Source: Bermanella sp036960565 | GTDB taxonomy: Bacteria; Pseudomonadota; Gammaproteobacteria; Pseudomonadales; Oceanobacteraceae | Length of the DNA: 64,000 nucleotides | Assembly: GCA_036960565.1 (NCBI GenBank) | Contig: JBALXQ010000009.1 | Coordinates: 62,001-126,000, forward strand | Direction: 5' to 3' | Shown here: in pieces, positions 1 to 7,974 of the stretch | How positions within the stretch are numbered: position 1 is the stretch's first letter | How the letters are laid out: each line of letters starts with the position of its first letter | The notes under the pieces: model-generated | Databases searched by the model: none | What the model was told of the DNA's origin: nothing | What the model saw: only the letters and a program-made list of their open reading frames with translations | Position numbers and translations under genes: made by a program

Positions 1-7
1 GTAGATC

Positions 8-658
8 TTGATTCGAGTTTTAGTGGTTGACGATCATGATTTGGTCCGCATGGGCATTGTAAGCCTACTATCAGATAGCGATAAAATTGATGTTATTGCT
101 GAAGCAGGTAGTGGTGAAGAGTCTATAGAAAAGGCCAAAGAGTTGGAGCCTGAAGTGGTTCTAATGGATATTCGCATGCCTGGCATGGGTGGCCTTGAAG
201 CTACCCGTAAGCTACTACGCCTAAATGAGGATATTCGTATTATAGCTGTCACTGCCTGCAGTGAAGACCCTTACGCCAATAGACTATTGCAAGCGGGTGC
301 CGCCGGTTATATGACCAAGGGGGCGACGGCTGAAGAAATGGTTATGGCTATATTGAAAGTGAAGTCTGGTCAGCGCTACATTAGTCCAGAAATTGCCCAG
401 CGAATGGCCCTGAAGCCATTTGATAGCCAAGAATCGGCTTGTCCTTTTGATTTGTTATCAGATCGTGAAATGCAAATATCTATGATGATTGTCAATTGTG
501 AAAAAGTGCAAAGCATTTCGGATCAATTGTTTTTAAGTCCCAAAACCGTTAATACCTACCGTTATCGTATTTTTGACAAGCTGTCTATTTCCAGTGATGT
601 AGAATTAACTCGCCTTGCCATTCGTCATGGCATGATTGATACCGAGTCTGCAATTTAA
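8..658 (+). CDS. gacA: GacA/UvrY response regulator
   Basis: This is the cytoplasmic response regulator of the GacS/GacA (BarA/UvrY) two-component system. In relatives it activates small RNAs that titrate CsrA/RsmA. The 216-residue protein has a receiver domain at about residues 1-120, with acidic residues D8/D9 and phospho-acceptor D54 in VLMDIRMPG. A LuxR/NarL-type helix-turn-helix lies at about 148-210 (LSPKTVNTYRYRIFDKL). Length matches the family. The start is a TTG at the window edge; the N-terminus MIRVLVVDDHDLVR is the usual family start, so I accept it, but the upstream region is not visible. uvrC begins 5 bp after the stop, the same gacA-uvrC-pgsA order as in Pseudomonas and E. coli. 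Confidence 0.95.
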   Translation: MIRVLVVDDHDLVRMGIVSLLSDSDKIDVIAEAGSGEESIEKAKELEPEVVLMDIRMPGMGGLEATRKLLRLNEDIRIIAVTACSEDPYANRLLQAGAAGYMTKGATAEEMVMAILKVKSGQRYISPEIAQRMALKPFDSQESACPFDLLSDREMQISMMIVNCEKVQSISDQLFLSPKTVNTYRYRIFDKLSISSDVELTRLAIRHGMIDTESAI

Positions 659-663
659 TCAGT

Positions 664-2463
664 ATGAGCTTTGATGCAAAACCCTTCTTAAAGACCCTGG
701 CCACCAAGCCTGGGGTTTACCGAATGTACGACAGCGAGGATCGCTTGCTGTATGTGGGTAAAGCCAAAAATTTAAAAAATAGAGTCTCTAGCTATTTTAC
801 TAATAAAGGCTTGAATACTAAAACTCAGGCCTTAGTACTTCGTATATGTAATGTAGAAATAAGTATTACTGGCAGTGAAACAGAAGCGCTGCTGCTTGAA
901 CAAAACCTCATAAAGAAAAACAAACCTCCTTACAACATCCTCTTAAAAGACGATAAGTCCTATCCCTATATTCATTTGTCTGACCATCAGTTCCCGCTGA
1001 TGGCGTATGCGCGAGGCAGAAAGAAAAAGACTGGGCGTTATTTTGGCCCGTACCCAAGCTCATCCTCTGTAAAAGAAAGCCTAAGTTTTTTGCATAGGCT
1101 ATTTCGTTTAAGAAATTGTGAAGACAGCTACTTTAATAATCGCAGTAGGCCGTGTCTCCAACATCAAATAGGCCGATGCAGTGCGCCTTGCGTCAATCTA
1201 ATTTCGGCTGCTGAGTATGCTGCTGACATTAATCATGCCGAGCTGTTTTTATTAGGGAAAAACAAAGAATTACTGAGTGAGCTTCAGCAGAAAATGGATG
1301 ATGCAGCGCAAACTCTTGAGTTTGAAAATGCAGGGTTAATTCGTGATCAGATAAAGCACTTACGAAAAGTACAGGAACAGCAGTCTATAGATGCCCAGCA
1401 AGGTGATGTAGATATTATTGCTATCTCGCAGGGTTTGGGAATTACAGCTGTGCATGTAGCAAACGTTCGCCATGGCAGGATGTTAGGAAGCCGTTCTTTT
1501 TACCCGCGTTTAAATATGGGGGAATCAAGCGAGCAAGCATTGGCTGCTTTTATATCGCAATTTTACTTAGTGCTTAACCATGAAATTGCAGATGAAATTA
1601 TTACTTCTCACGAGATACAGGATGCGAGCTTAATTCAAAGTGCATTCACTCTACAAAAAGGTAAAAAGGTAAAGCTTTCCCATGCGGTTCGATCAGACCG
1701 CTTAAGGTGGTTAGAGTTAGCCAAAAATAATGCCGCGGAAGCTTTACGCCTAAAAAGCGAAGATAAGCAGCACAGAAAAGCCCAATACGTCGCTTTAAAA
1801 GAGGCCTTGGCTTTACCTCAAATTCCTTTACGCATGGAATGCTTTGATATAAGTCACAGTCACGGTGAAGCGACAGTCGCTTCGTGTGTGGTGTTTAATC
1901 AAGACGGCCCATTAAAAAGTGATTATCGAAAATTTAACATTGAAGACGTGGTGGCCGGTGATGATTATGGTGCCATGGAGCAGGCTCTGAGACGACGCTT
2001 TAAAAAAATTACGCAGGATAAAAAACCTCAACTGCTGTTGATTGATGGTGGTAAAGGGCAGGTAGGGGTTGCCAAGAAAGTGATGGCAGAATTGGATTTG
2101 CTAGACATTCCTATACTGGGTGTTAGCAAGGGTGTTACTCGAAAGGCAGGCATGGAAGTCTTGATTTTGGAAGAGCGAAGTTTTGTTTTGGATTTGGCCT
2201 CACCCGCTTTACATCTTATTCAGCAAATTAGAGATGAGTCACATCGCTTTGCGATTACCGGGCACAGGGCAAGAAGAGCAAAGTCTCGAGGTCGCTCTCT
2301 ACTGGAGGATATCGCGGGTATTGGTCCCAAAAGACGAAAGGAACTGTTAAGATTCTTCGGTGATGCAGGGCAGGTTAGTTCAGCCAGTGTAATTGAGATA
2401 GCCAAAGTGCCAGGAATTAGTCGGCATTTAGCGCAAGAAATTTACGATGCACTGCATGAGTAA
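664..2463 (+). CDS. uvrC: Excinuclease ABC subunit C
   Basis: UvrC makes the dual incisions of nucleotide excision repair, recruited to damage by UvrA/UvrB. The 599-residue protein shows the expected domain order. The N-terminal GIY-YIG nuclease begins KPGVYRMYDSEDRLLYVGKAKNLK. A Cys cluster follows at about residues 155-180, then a UVR domain at about 200-235 that binds UvrB. The RNase-H-like C-terminal nuclease starts around CFDISHSHGEATVAS, and a terminal helix-hairpin-helix pair reads IAGIGPKRRKELLRFFG. Length is normal for the family (about 600). The ATG lies 5 bp after gacA, so the two are probably co-transcribed, and pgsA follows. Confidence 0.97.
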   Translation: MSFDAKPFLKTLATKPGVYRMYDSEDRLLYVGKAKNLKNRVSSYFTNKGLNTKTQALVLRICNVEISITGSETEALLLEQNLIKKNKPPYNILLKDDKSYPYIHLSDHQFPLMAYARGRKKKTGRYFGPYPSSSSVKESLSFLHRLFRLRNCEDSYFNNRSRPCLQHQIGRCSAPCVNLISAAEYAADINHAELFLLGKNKELLSELQQKMDDAAQTLEFENAGLIRDQIKHLRKVQEQQSIDAQQGDVDIIAISQGLGITAVHVANVRHGRMLGSRSFYPRLNMGESSEQALAAFISQFYLVLNHEIADEIITSHEIQDASLIQSAFTLQKGKKVKLSHAVRSDRLRWLELAKNNAAEALRLKSEDKQHRKAQYVALKEALALPQIPLRMECFDISHSHGEATVASCVVFNQDGPLKSDYRKFNIEDVVAGDDYGAMEQALRRRFKKITQDKKPQLLLIDGGKGQVGVAKKVMAELDLLDIPILGVSKGVTRKAGMEVLILEERSFVLDLASPALHLIQQIRDESHRFAITGHRARRAKSRGRSLLEDIAGIGPKRRKELLRFFGDAGQVSSASVIEIAKVPGISRHLAQEIYDALHE

Positions 2464-2505
2464 GGCAGTGCAAATATTGATGCAAAAAGAAAAAGCGAAG
2501 GTGAT

Positions 2506-3084
2506 ATGCCGTTAAATCTCCCTAATATTTTAACTTCTATTCGAGTGGTGTTAATTCCTCTTATGGTGGTGATGTTTTACTTGCCAGTGTATTGGGCAAG
2601 CTTTGCTGCTGCAGTAGTGTTTTGGATTGCTTGCATAACGGATTATTGGGATGGGTACCTTGCTCGTAAAATGAATTTAATGACACCGTTTGGCGCTTTC
2701 CTGGACCCTGTTGCGGATAAGTTGATTGTCGTAGTATCCCTCATGATTGTTGTTGAGCGAGATCAAACTTTATGGGTCACGGTGCCTGCTCTTATTATTG
2801 TGGCTAGAGAAGTCATTATCTCAGCACTAAGAGAGTGGATGGCGGAAGTGGGCAAAAGCGCTAATGTAGCGGTTAGCAATATAGGTAAGGCGAAAACACT
2901 CGCACAGATGTTTGCGATTACCGGTGTGTTAGGTATTGAACCCTCAGGGGCAGGAGCGTTTATTTCATCAGACGGCTGGTACGTTGCTGCTATTGTTTCG
3001 TTGCTATTTGCCGCGCTATTAACCCTTTGGTCTATGATGATATACCTTGTCGCAGCTTGGCCTGAATTAAGCGCGTCAAAATAA
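2506..3084 (+). CDS. pgsA: CDP-diacylglycerol--glycerol-3-phosphate 3-phosphatidyltransferase
   Basis: This inner-membrane enzyme makes phosphatidylglycerophosphate from CDP-diacylglycerol and glycerol-3-phosphate, the committed step to phosphatidylglycerol and cardiolipin. The 192-residue protein has several hydrophobic helices and the CDP-alcohol phosphatidyltransferase signature D-G-x2-A-R-x8-G-x3-D-x3-D, visible from DYWDGYLAR to GAFLDPVADK. The N-terminus NLPNILTSIRVVLIPLM is typical. The ATG is preceded by an AAGG-type site (gcgaaggtgat). It follows uvrC by 42 bp and precedes a tRNA-Gly/Cys/Leu cluster, an arrangement conserved with E. coli. Confidence 0.96.
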   Translation: MPLNLPNILTSIRVVLIPLMVVMFYLPVYWASFAAAVVFWIACITDYWDGYLARKMNLMTPFGAFLDPVADKLIVVVSLMIVVERDQTLWVTVPALIIVAREVIISALREWMAEVGKSANVAVSNIGKAKTLAQMFAITGVLGIEPSGAGAFISSDGWYVAAIVSLLFAALLTLWSMMIYLVAAWPELSASK

Positions 3085-3126
3085 GTGAAAACGCGCTAAG
3101 TAATTAAGAAATAAGGGAAAAAACTG

Positions 3127-3154
3127 TTGACTCTTTTTAACAATCCCTTAGAAT
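3127..3154 (+). promoter_or_regulatory. Promoter of the tRNA-Gly/Cys/Leu operon
   Basis: A sigma-70-like pair is visible: TTGACT at 3127-3132, a 16-bp spacer, and TAGAAT at 3149-3154. A GC-rich stretch (acgcctcg) follows immediately and resembles the discriminator of stringently controlled stable-RNA promoters. It lies about 38 bp upstream of the first tRNA. Location and motif agreement make this a good candidate; the start site is not proven. Confidence 0.7.
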
Positions 3155-3191
3155 ACGCCTCGTTCCTTGGGGTTACCCAGTAACAAGTTTA

Positions 3192-3266
3192 GCGGGAATA
3201 GCTCAGTGGTAGAGCACAACCTTGCCAAGGTTGGGGTCGCGAGTTCGAATCTCGTTTCCCGCTCCA
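3192..3266 (+). tRNA. glyT: tRNA-Gly (GCC)
   Basis: A 75-nt cloverleaf with encoded CCA. The acceptor stem is gcgggaa/ttcccgc with discriminator T. The D arm contains gctcagtggtagagc. The anticodon stem caacc/ggttg encloses the loop ttgccaa, giving anticodon GCC. The T arm is cgagTTCGAATctcg. It is the first gene of a three-tRNA cluster downstream of pgsA, as in E. coli glyW-cysT-leuZ. The symbol is approximate. Confidence 0.97.
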
Positions 3267-3367
3267 AATCGTCTTAGTAATAAGGCGTTGTTAGCTCGAA
3301 AGGCTAATTAAATTTTAATTTGAAAAGTTGCTTTTGGTGAAAACCGTCTTCAAATTAAAGTAGTGAT

Positions 3368-3441
3368 GGCGCGATGGTAGAGAGGCTATGCAGCGGACTG
3401 CAACTCCGTGTACGCCGGTTCGAATCCGGCTCGCGCCTCCA
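3368..3441 (+). tRNA. cysT: tRNA-Cys (GCA)
   Basis: A 74-nt tRNA with encoded CCA. The acceptor stem is ggcgcga/tcgcgcc with discriminator U, a known identity base for tRNA-Cys. The anticodon loop ctgcaac gives GCA. The T arm is gccggTTCGAATccggc. It is the second gene of the Gly-Cys-Leu cluster. Confidence 0.97.
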
Positions 3442-3475
3442 ATTAGATGATTTTACTGCAAAGTATATTTTATCT

Positions 3476-3561
3476 GCCCGAATGGTGGAATCGGTAGACA
3501 CAAGGGATTTAAAATCCCTCGCCTTATGGGTGTCCCAGTTCGAGTCTGGGTTCGGGCACCA
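3476..3561 (+). tRNA. leuZ: tRNA-Leu (UAA)
   Basis: An 86-nt class II tRNA with encoded CCA. The acceptor stem is gcccgaa/ttcgggc with discriminator A. The anticodon stem aggga/tccct encloses tttaaaa, giving anticodon UAA. A long variable arm (ctcgccttatgggtg region) and T arm cccagTTCGAGTctggg follow. It is the last gene of the cluster and is followed by an intrinsic terminator. Confidence 0.97.
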
Positions 3562-3593
3562 ATTGATAACATGATTTTTCATGTTTAAAAAAG

Positions 3594-3617
3594 ACCAGCT
3601 GTTGCTGGTTTTTTTTT
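3594..3617 (+). terminator. Rho-independent terminator of the tRNA operon
   Basis: A six-pair stem accagc (3594-3599) / gctggt (3604-3609) with a tgtt loop runs into nine consecutive T residues at 3609-3617. It lies 33 nt after tRNA-Leu. Confidence 0.85.
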
Positions 3618-3631
3618 GCCTACAGAAAAGC

Positions 3632-4180
3632 TTACTTTGTTTTTTGAGTTTCTATTTTTATCCATGGGTAATTTTCAAAATTTAATAGATTGGTTTTCAG
3701 CCATATCCCATCCGCCAGTAATATGTGCTGTACAATTACCTTTCCTGCCGAATAACTTTTTATTTTTAATAGAAATTCATCCTTAGATATTTGCTGCAAC
3801 CTAAATAGCACCTGACTGCCTTTAACTTTAATTAGTGTGTCACGTTCGGGCAGCAGCGAAAAAGGCAGAGGGCTACTTATGGTACTGTATTGATGGTTCT
3901 TTTCGGCTTTTAGCGTAACCCTGAATGCAGAAGGCCATTTATCTAGAGCTTCAAGTAATTTTAGTGTGGGCTGGATGTCTTTTTTCTGAGCAAAAATAAT
4001 TACTTGGCTTTCTGATGTACTGAATTTTACGTTACTTCCCAGGCTCTCCCTTATAAGCTCTTTAAGGCTGCCCGCTTTCTTAGTGTGGAGAGTCACAATG
4101 GTTTGTGTTTGAGATGTATCGCAGCCCACTAAAATTACTAGGCATGCCGATAGCCAAATGTTTTTTCTGAAATACCCCAT
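3632..4180 (-). CDS. Lipoprotein with secretin-N (NolW)-like domain, function unknown
   Basis: A 182-residue predicted lipoprotein. A signal peptide ends in the lipobox LVGC with acylated C20, followed by Asp, which could favour inner-membrane retention under the +2 rule. Residues about 27-85 (TIVTLHTKKAGSLKELIRES ... IQPTLKLLEALDKWP) have the beta-alpha-beta-beta-alpha pattern and closing LxxLD of the secretin N/NolW domain of GspD and PilQ. There is no secretin channel domain, so it is not a secretin. The remaining hundred residues are beta-rich and unrecognised. It follows the GNAT gene on the same strand and may end the purB-roxA-GNAT transcript. A pilotin-like or secretin-accessory role is only a guess. 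Confidence 0.6.
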   Translation of the reverse strand: MGYFRKNIWLSACLVILVGCDTSQTQTIVTLHTKKAGSLKELIRESLGSNVKFSTSESQVIIFAQKKDIQPTLKLLEALDKWPSAFRVTLKAEKNHQYSTISSPLPFSLLPERDTLIKVKGSQVLFRLQQISKDEFLLKIKSYSAGKVIVQHILLADGIWLKTNLLNFENYPWIKIETQKTK

Positions 4181-4204
4181 ATTAAACAGCTCTTTTAGCT
4201 GGCA

Positions 4205-5122
4205 TTAAATAGATAGTCGCCTCGCGCCCGGAATGGAACTGGCACTGCTCCATCGCTGCCTAAATAGCGCTTTGTGTTTGTTTACTGCTGCTGTATTTGA
4301 AAAGCAAATGCGATATTCATTGCCCTGAAAATTCAGTGAGGCCGTATTGTCTACGGTACACACACCCTCCGAGATATCAGGGCTAATTTTTATTTCAGAA
4401 AAAGAAGGTAGCCTGTCCATTATTTTAAATAATGGGTGGTCATTGTCAGTAGGTGTGTACAGTCCTAATAGGATGTTTATTTTGAAATGTCGATTTTGGC
4501 GGGCTAGCAATAAAATTTTCTGAATCAACAAGGGGTTGCGAAGTAAAGGGTGTGCTAAATCCTTAATACTTATATCTAGGGATTTCCTGCATTGGCTTAA
4601 CATGATTTCTAGGTAGCCACTGCCTTCTAGAAAATTATGGCTGTGATAGGTGGTTTTATCTAGACTTAAGGCGTATTGAGTTAATTCGGCTTGCAGACTG
4701 AATACTCTGCATTCCATATCAATATGGGCAATGCCTGCGTCCTCGTAGGGAGATGAGCAGGCCCCGAAACCACTTTGACGGTAGAAGTGATAGGCGTGAC
4801 ATTGCGCACTTAGTGTTAGTAGAGTCGTACGTTTCTGACTGGCGAACCGTTTTATGTGATCTAAAATTTTTTGACCGATTCCTTGGCCGCGGTAGGATTT
4901 TATTACAGCCATTCGGCCGACTTTATTTCCGTCTAATAAGCGAGCGCAGCCCACTACAGCATTATCTTGATAGGCGATGAAATGTTGGGCTTCATCATCA
5001 AGCCCGTCCCATTCAAGCTCCTTGGTTACCTTTTGCTCGCCGATGAAAACCAGCTCCCTAAGATCCCTGAGCGCTACACGCTCTTCTTTCCAGTTGGTGT
5101 TTGCGATTCGGGTATCTGGCAT
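4205..5122 (-). CDS. GNAT-family N-acetyltransferase with extra C-terminal domain
   Basis: A 305-residue cytoplasmic protein. Residues about 1-140 form a GNAT fold. The acetyl-CoA binding motif A is RMAVIKSYRGQGIGQKIL, and motif B is YHFYRQSGFGACSSPYEDAGI, resembling ElaA/YjcF-type enzymes. The substrate is not predictable. The C-terminal half (from about residue 145) is a separate domain containing SLDISIKDLAHPLLRN and a conserved-looking HNFLEG; I do not recognise a function for it. The ATG has an excellent Shine-Dalgarno (aggaaggaag). It starts 15 bp after the stop of roxA, so the two are likely co-transcribed. Confidence 0.8.
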   Translation of the reverse strand: MPDTRIANTNWKEERVALRDLRELVFIGEQKVTKELEWDGLDDEAQHFIAYQDNAVVGCARLLDGNKVGRMAVIKSYRGQGIGQKILDHIKRFASQKRTTLLTLSAQCHAYHFYRQSGFGACSSPYEDAGIAHIDMECRVFSLQAELTQYALSLDKTTYHSHNFLEGSGYLEIMLSQCRKSLDISIKDLAHPLLRNPLLIQKILLLARQNRHFKINILLGLYTPTDNDHPLFKIMDRLPSFSEIKISPDISEGVCTVDNTASLNFQGNEYRICFSNTAAVNKHKALFRQRWSSASSIPGARRLSI

Positions 5123-5137
5123 CTTCCTTCCTGGTTT

Positions 5138-6301
5138 TTATTCTTCAAAATAAAGGTGGTTACCGTTTATTAAGCTTAGCAGTAAATTCTGGCACTCAGT
5201 TTGTTTTAGTAGGTTGGCAATATATTCACAACCTATACGTCTATTGTCGGCCAGTATGGTGGCAAGCTCTTGGCTTTGCTTGGAATGAGAGAATTTAATT
5301 TTCTCTGCATTAATAACTAGGACAATTTTTTTGTCAATTAAGTAGTAAGCCCAGCGACTGGTTTCATTTTTAACCAGTTGGCTTTCTGTCGCGAGTAAAG
5401 GGCTAAGATCATCCCAGTCAAGGGGATCTTCAAGAGGCTCGTGCAAGCCCTCGTACTTACTCTCTGTCATGTATTGGGCTAGCCACTGCTCAACGACTCC
5501 TTCTTTTTGCAAGTGTTTGCTGATGATTTCAGTTACGTTTGCGATGGCGTCTGCGTTAATAAGTGAAGGTTGCTTGCTTGCACTAGAAAGACAAGGGTCA
5601 CTGTATCGTTGGTCATTGTTAAGTTGCTGAGTTAGGTGGTCACTTAATCCCAATAGAATATCGGCCTCACTTGGCGCGCGAAAGCCAACAGAAAAGGTCA
5701 TGGCATCATTTAGGGCTACTCCGTTATGCGCATAGGTCGGCGGCAAGTAAAGCATGTCGCCAGGGTTTAACGTCCACTCATGGATAACCTTCATTTCTTT
5801 CAAAATTTTAACTGGTACATCGTCTAGGAAAGGGGAAGACTCATCGCACTTTGGACCCACCTGCCAAGATCTCTGTCCCAGGCCTTGTATCAAAAATACG
5901 TCGTAATGATCGAAATGAGGTCCAACACCACCGCCTTTTGGTGCAAAGCTGGCCATCATATCGTCAAGACGCCAATTAGGAATAAAGTTAAATTGATCCA
6001 TTATGTCAGCCATTTCCGGCACCCACTGATCGACAGCCTGAACTAATAAGGTCCAATCTTGCTCTGGAAGGGCGGCAAAAGTGTCGTCATTGAATGGGCC
6101 TTGCTGAACCTCCCAGCTTTTGTCCTTCTTGTTTTCCAATATGATGCGTGACTCAACTTCCTCCATTAAGGAGAGCCCAGCCATGTCATCTGGGTCAATG
6201 GGCGAAACAAAGTCAGGGAAGGCATTTCGAACAAGTAGTGGTTTTTTTTGCCAATATTCCTGCAAAAATTCCTCAATACTTATATTTCCTAATGGGCTCA
6301 T
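5138..6301 (-). CDS. roxA: Ribosomal oxygenase, 50S L16 arginine hydroxylase (YcfD/RoxA)
   Basis: A cupin/JmjC-fold Fe(II)- and 2-oxoglutarate-dependent oxygenase. E. coli YcfD hydroxylates an arginine of ribosomal protein L16. The 387-residue protein has the diagnostic block GPHFDHYDVFLIQGLGQRSW. The iron ligands are H129 and D131, with H192 in LPPTYAHNGVAL. A C-terminal winged-helix-like part is present. Length is close to YcfD (373). It lies downstream of purB on the same strand and 15 bp upstream of a GNAT gene. The purB-ycfD linkage is also known in enterobacteria. Confidence 0.92.
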   Translation of the reverse strand: MSPLGNISIEEFLQEYWQKKPLLVRNAFPDFVSPIDPDDMAGLSLMEEVESRIILENKKDKSWEVQQGPFNDDTFAALPEQDWTLLVQAVDQWVPEMADIMDQFNFIPNWRLDDMMASFAPKGGGVGPHFDHYDVFLIQGLGQRSWQVGPKCDESSPFLDDVPVKILKEMKVIHEWTLNPGDMLYLPPTYAHNGVALNDAMTFSVGFRAPSEADILLGLSDHLTQQLNNDQRYSDPCLSSASKQPSLINADAIANVTEIISKHLQKEGVVEQWLAQYMTESKYEGLHEPLEDPLDWDDLSPLLATESQLVKNETSRWAYYLIDKKIVLVINAEKIKFSHSKQSQELATILADNRRIGCEYIANLLKQTECQNLLLSLINGNHLYFEE

Positions 6302-6402
6302 GAGCGTTTCCGTATTTAATTTGATGGCAATTTAAATGATGATGCGTAAAGACTGAAGCTGGATAATAAGATTAGTGTGAATAATAATATAGGGGAAAGA
6401 GA

Positions 6403-6432
6403 AACGCCTGTGCAGGTGAAAGCAGAGGCGTT
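6403..6432 (-). terminator. Possible terminator or hairpin downstream of purB
   Basis: A seven-pair inverted repeat aacgcct / aggcgtt (6403-6409 and 6426-6432) could extend by an inner tgc/gca. On the minus strand it is followed by a pyrimidine-rich tract (tctctttcccc) rather than a clean U run. It lies 8 bp past the purB stop. Weak evidence. Confidence 0.4.
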
Positions 6433-6440
6433 ATGCAAAG

Positions 6441-7808
6441 CTAGATGGCTTTGGCTTGTTCAGCAGCATTACCTGTGTAGGTCGCTGGAGTTAATGCTTT
6501 TAAGGCATCTTTTTGTGCTTGTGGTAGCTCTAGGGAATTAACAAATTCTATTGTCATTTCCTTTGTAATAGCCTTGCCGCGAGTAAAGGCTTTTAGTTTC
6601 TCGTAAGGCTGTTCAATGCCAAAACGACGCATAACGGTTTGAATAGGTTCTGCCAAAACTTCATAGGCCTTATCTAGGTCTTCAGCGATACGGGCAGGGT
6701 TTACTTCCAGTTTAGTAATTCCTTTTAAGGATGACTGGTAAGCAATTAAACTATAACCAAGACCAACTCCCATATTACGCAATACAGTTGAGTCCGTTAG
6801 GTCTCGCTGCCAGCGAGAAATAGGTAATTTTTGTGCCAAATGGCCCATGATAGCGTTGGCCATTCCTAGGTTGCCTTCGGAATTTTCAAAATCTATTGGG
6901 TTTACCTTATGAGGCATAGTGGAAGATCCTACTTCGCCAGCTATGGTCCTTTGCTTGAAATACCCATTTGAGATATAGGCCCATATGTCGCGGTCAAAAT
7001 CTAAAAGAATATTGTTAAAGCGAGCAATGCCATCAAACAACTCTGCAATATAATCATGAGGTTCAATTTGTGTGGTGTAAGGATTGAAAGTTAAGCCCAG
7101 CCCCTCGATAAACACTTGCGCATTTTCAGCCCAATCTATATCTGGGTATGCAGATAAGTGAGCATTGTAGTTACCTACGGCGCCATTTATTTTACCCAGC
7201 ATTTCCACCTGTTTGATTTGCTTCATCTGGCGGCGTAAGCGTGCCACCACGTTAGCCATTTCTTTACCTAGCGAAGTAGGGGAGGCAGTTTGACCATGAG
7301 TACGGGACAGCATTGGTAGGTCACTGTGCTCATGGGCAAGCTTACAAATAGCATCTGTAACTTGTTCCATATGAGGGATGACTACTTCATCACGTCCGGC
7401 TTTTAACATTAATGCGTGTGATAGGTTGTTAATGTCTTCTGAAGTGCAGGCGAAATGTACGAATTCAGTTACCTTCACCAACTCTTCATTAGATTCGATT
7501 TTTTCCTTAATGAAGTATTCAACGGCTTTTACATCGTGATTGGTAGTCGCTTCTATCGCCTTGATGCGTCCCGCATCTTCTTCGTTAAATTGGCTAACGA
7601 TGGCGTTCAAAACGTCATTGGCTTCTTTGCTGAATGGGGTGATTTCAGAAATCTGAGTATGTTGAGCAAGCTTTTGTAACCAGCGAATCTCTACTTCTAC
7701 TCGATACTTAATCAGACCAAATTCACTAAAAATGCTACGCAGAGCGGATGTTTTGCTACCGTAACGGCCGTCGATTGGTGATACAGCGCTTAAAGCGGAA
7801 AGATCCAT
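6441..7808 (-). CDS. purB: Adenylosuccinate lyase
   Basis: PurB catalyses two steps of purine synthesis: SAICAR to AICAR plus fumarate, and adenylosuccinate to AMP plus fumarate. The 455-residue protein carries the fumarase/aspartase signature GSSTMPHKVNPIDFENSEGN and the usual N-terminus SALSAVSPIDGRYGSK; length matches E. coli PurB (456). The reading frame is open further upstream, but I place the start at the ATG at 7808, which has a good ribosome-binding site (agagagga) and the expected N-terminus. A perfect -10 lies about 45 bp upstream. The purB-hflD-mnmA neighbourhood is conserved, but here a YejM-like gene sits between purB and hflD. Confidence 0.97.
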   Translation of the reverse strand: MDLSALSAVSPIDGRYGSKTSALRSIFSEFGLIKYRVEVEIRWLQKLAQHTQISEITPFSKEANDVLNAIVSQFNEEDAGRIKAIEATTNHDVKAVEYFIKEKIESNEELVKVTEFVHFACTSEDINNLSHALMLKAGRDEVVIPHMEQVTDAICKLAHEHSDLPMLSRTHGQTASPTSLGKEMANVVARLRRQMKQIKQVEMLGKINGAVGNYNAHLSAYPDIDWAENAQVFIEGLGLTFNPYTTQIEPHDYIAELFDGIARFNNILLDFDRDIWAYISNGYFKQRTIAGEVGSSTMPHKVNPIDFENSEGNLGMANAIMGHLAQKLPISRWQRDLTDSTVLRNMGVGLGYSLIAYQSSLKGITKLEVNPARIAEDLDKAYEVLAEPIQTVMRRFGIEQPYEKLKAFTRGKAITKEMTIEFVNSLELPQAQKDALKALTPATYTGNAAEQAKAI

Positions 7809-7851
7809 GAAATCCTCTCTGAAGATGTGTTGTCGGTCAAAATTGGCGCGA

Positions 7852-7857
7852 ATTATA
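7852..7857 (-). promoter_or_regulatory. Candidate -10 element of the purB promoter
   Basis: On the minus strand a perfect TATAAT lies at 7857-7852, about 44 bp upstream of the purB ATG. At a 16-17 bp spacing the -35 region matches the consensus poorly (about ctgctc). I therefore claim the -10 only. Confidence 0.45.
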
Positions 7858-7974
7858 CAAGATTCTAGCCCATTGAGCAGTGTTAAGTGCACCTGAACAA
7901 CAAAGAGTTTTGTTTGCCCCTCTATACCCTGGATGACTGGGCAGTTAAAATACGCGATTAATGCGTAGTTTGGG

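Noticed and set aside
3355..3582. Open frames on both strands across the tRNA-Cys/tRNA-Leu region
   Set aside because: They are read through tRNA genes whose cloverleafs are clear; no ribosome-binding site or protein-like composition.
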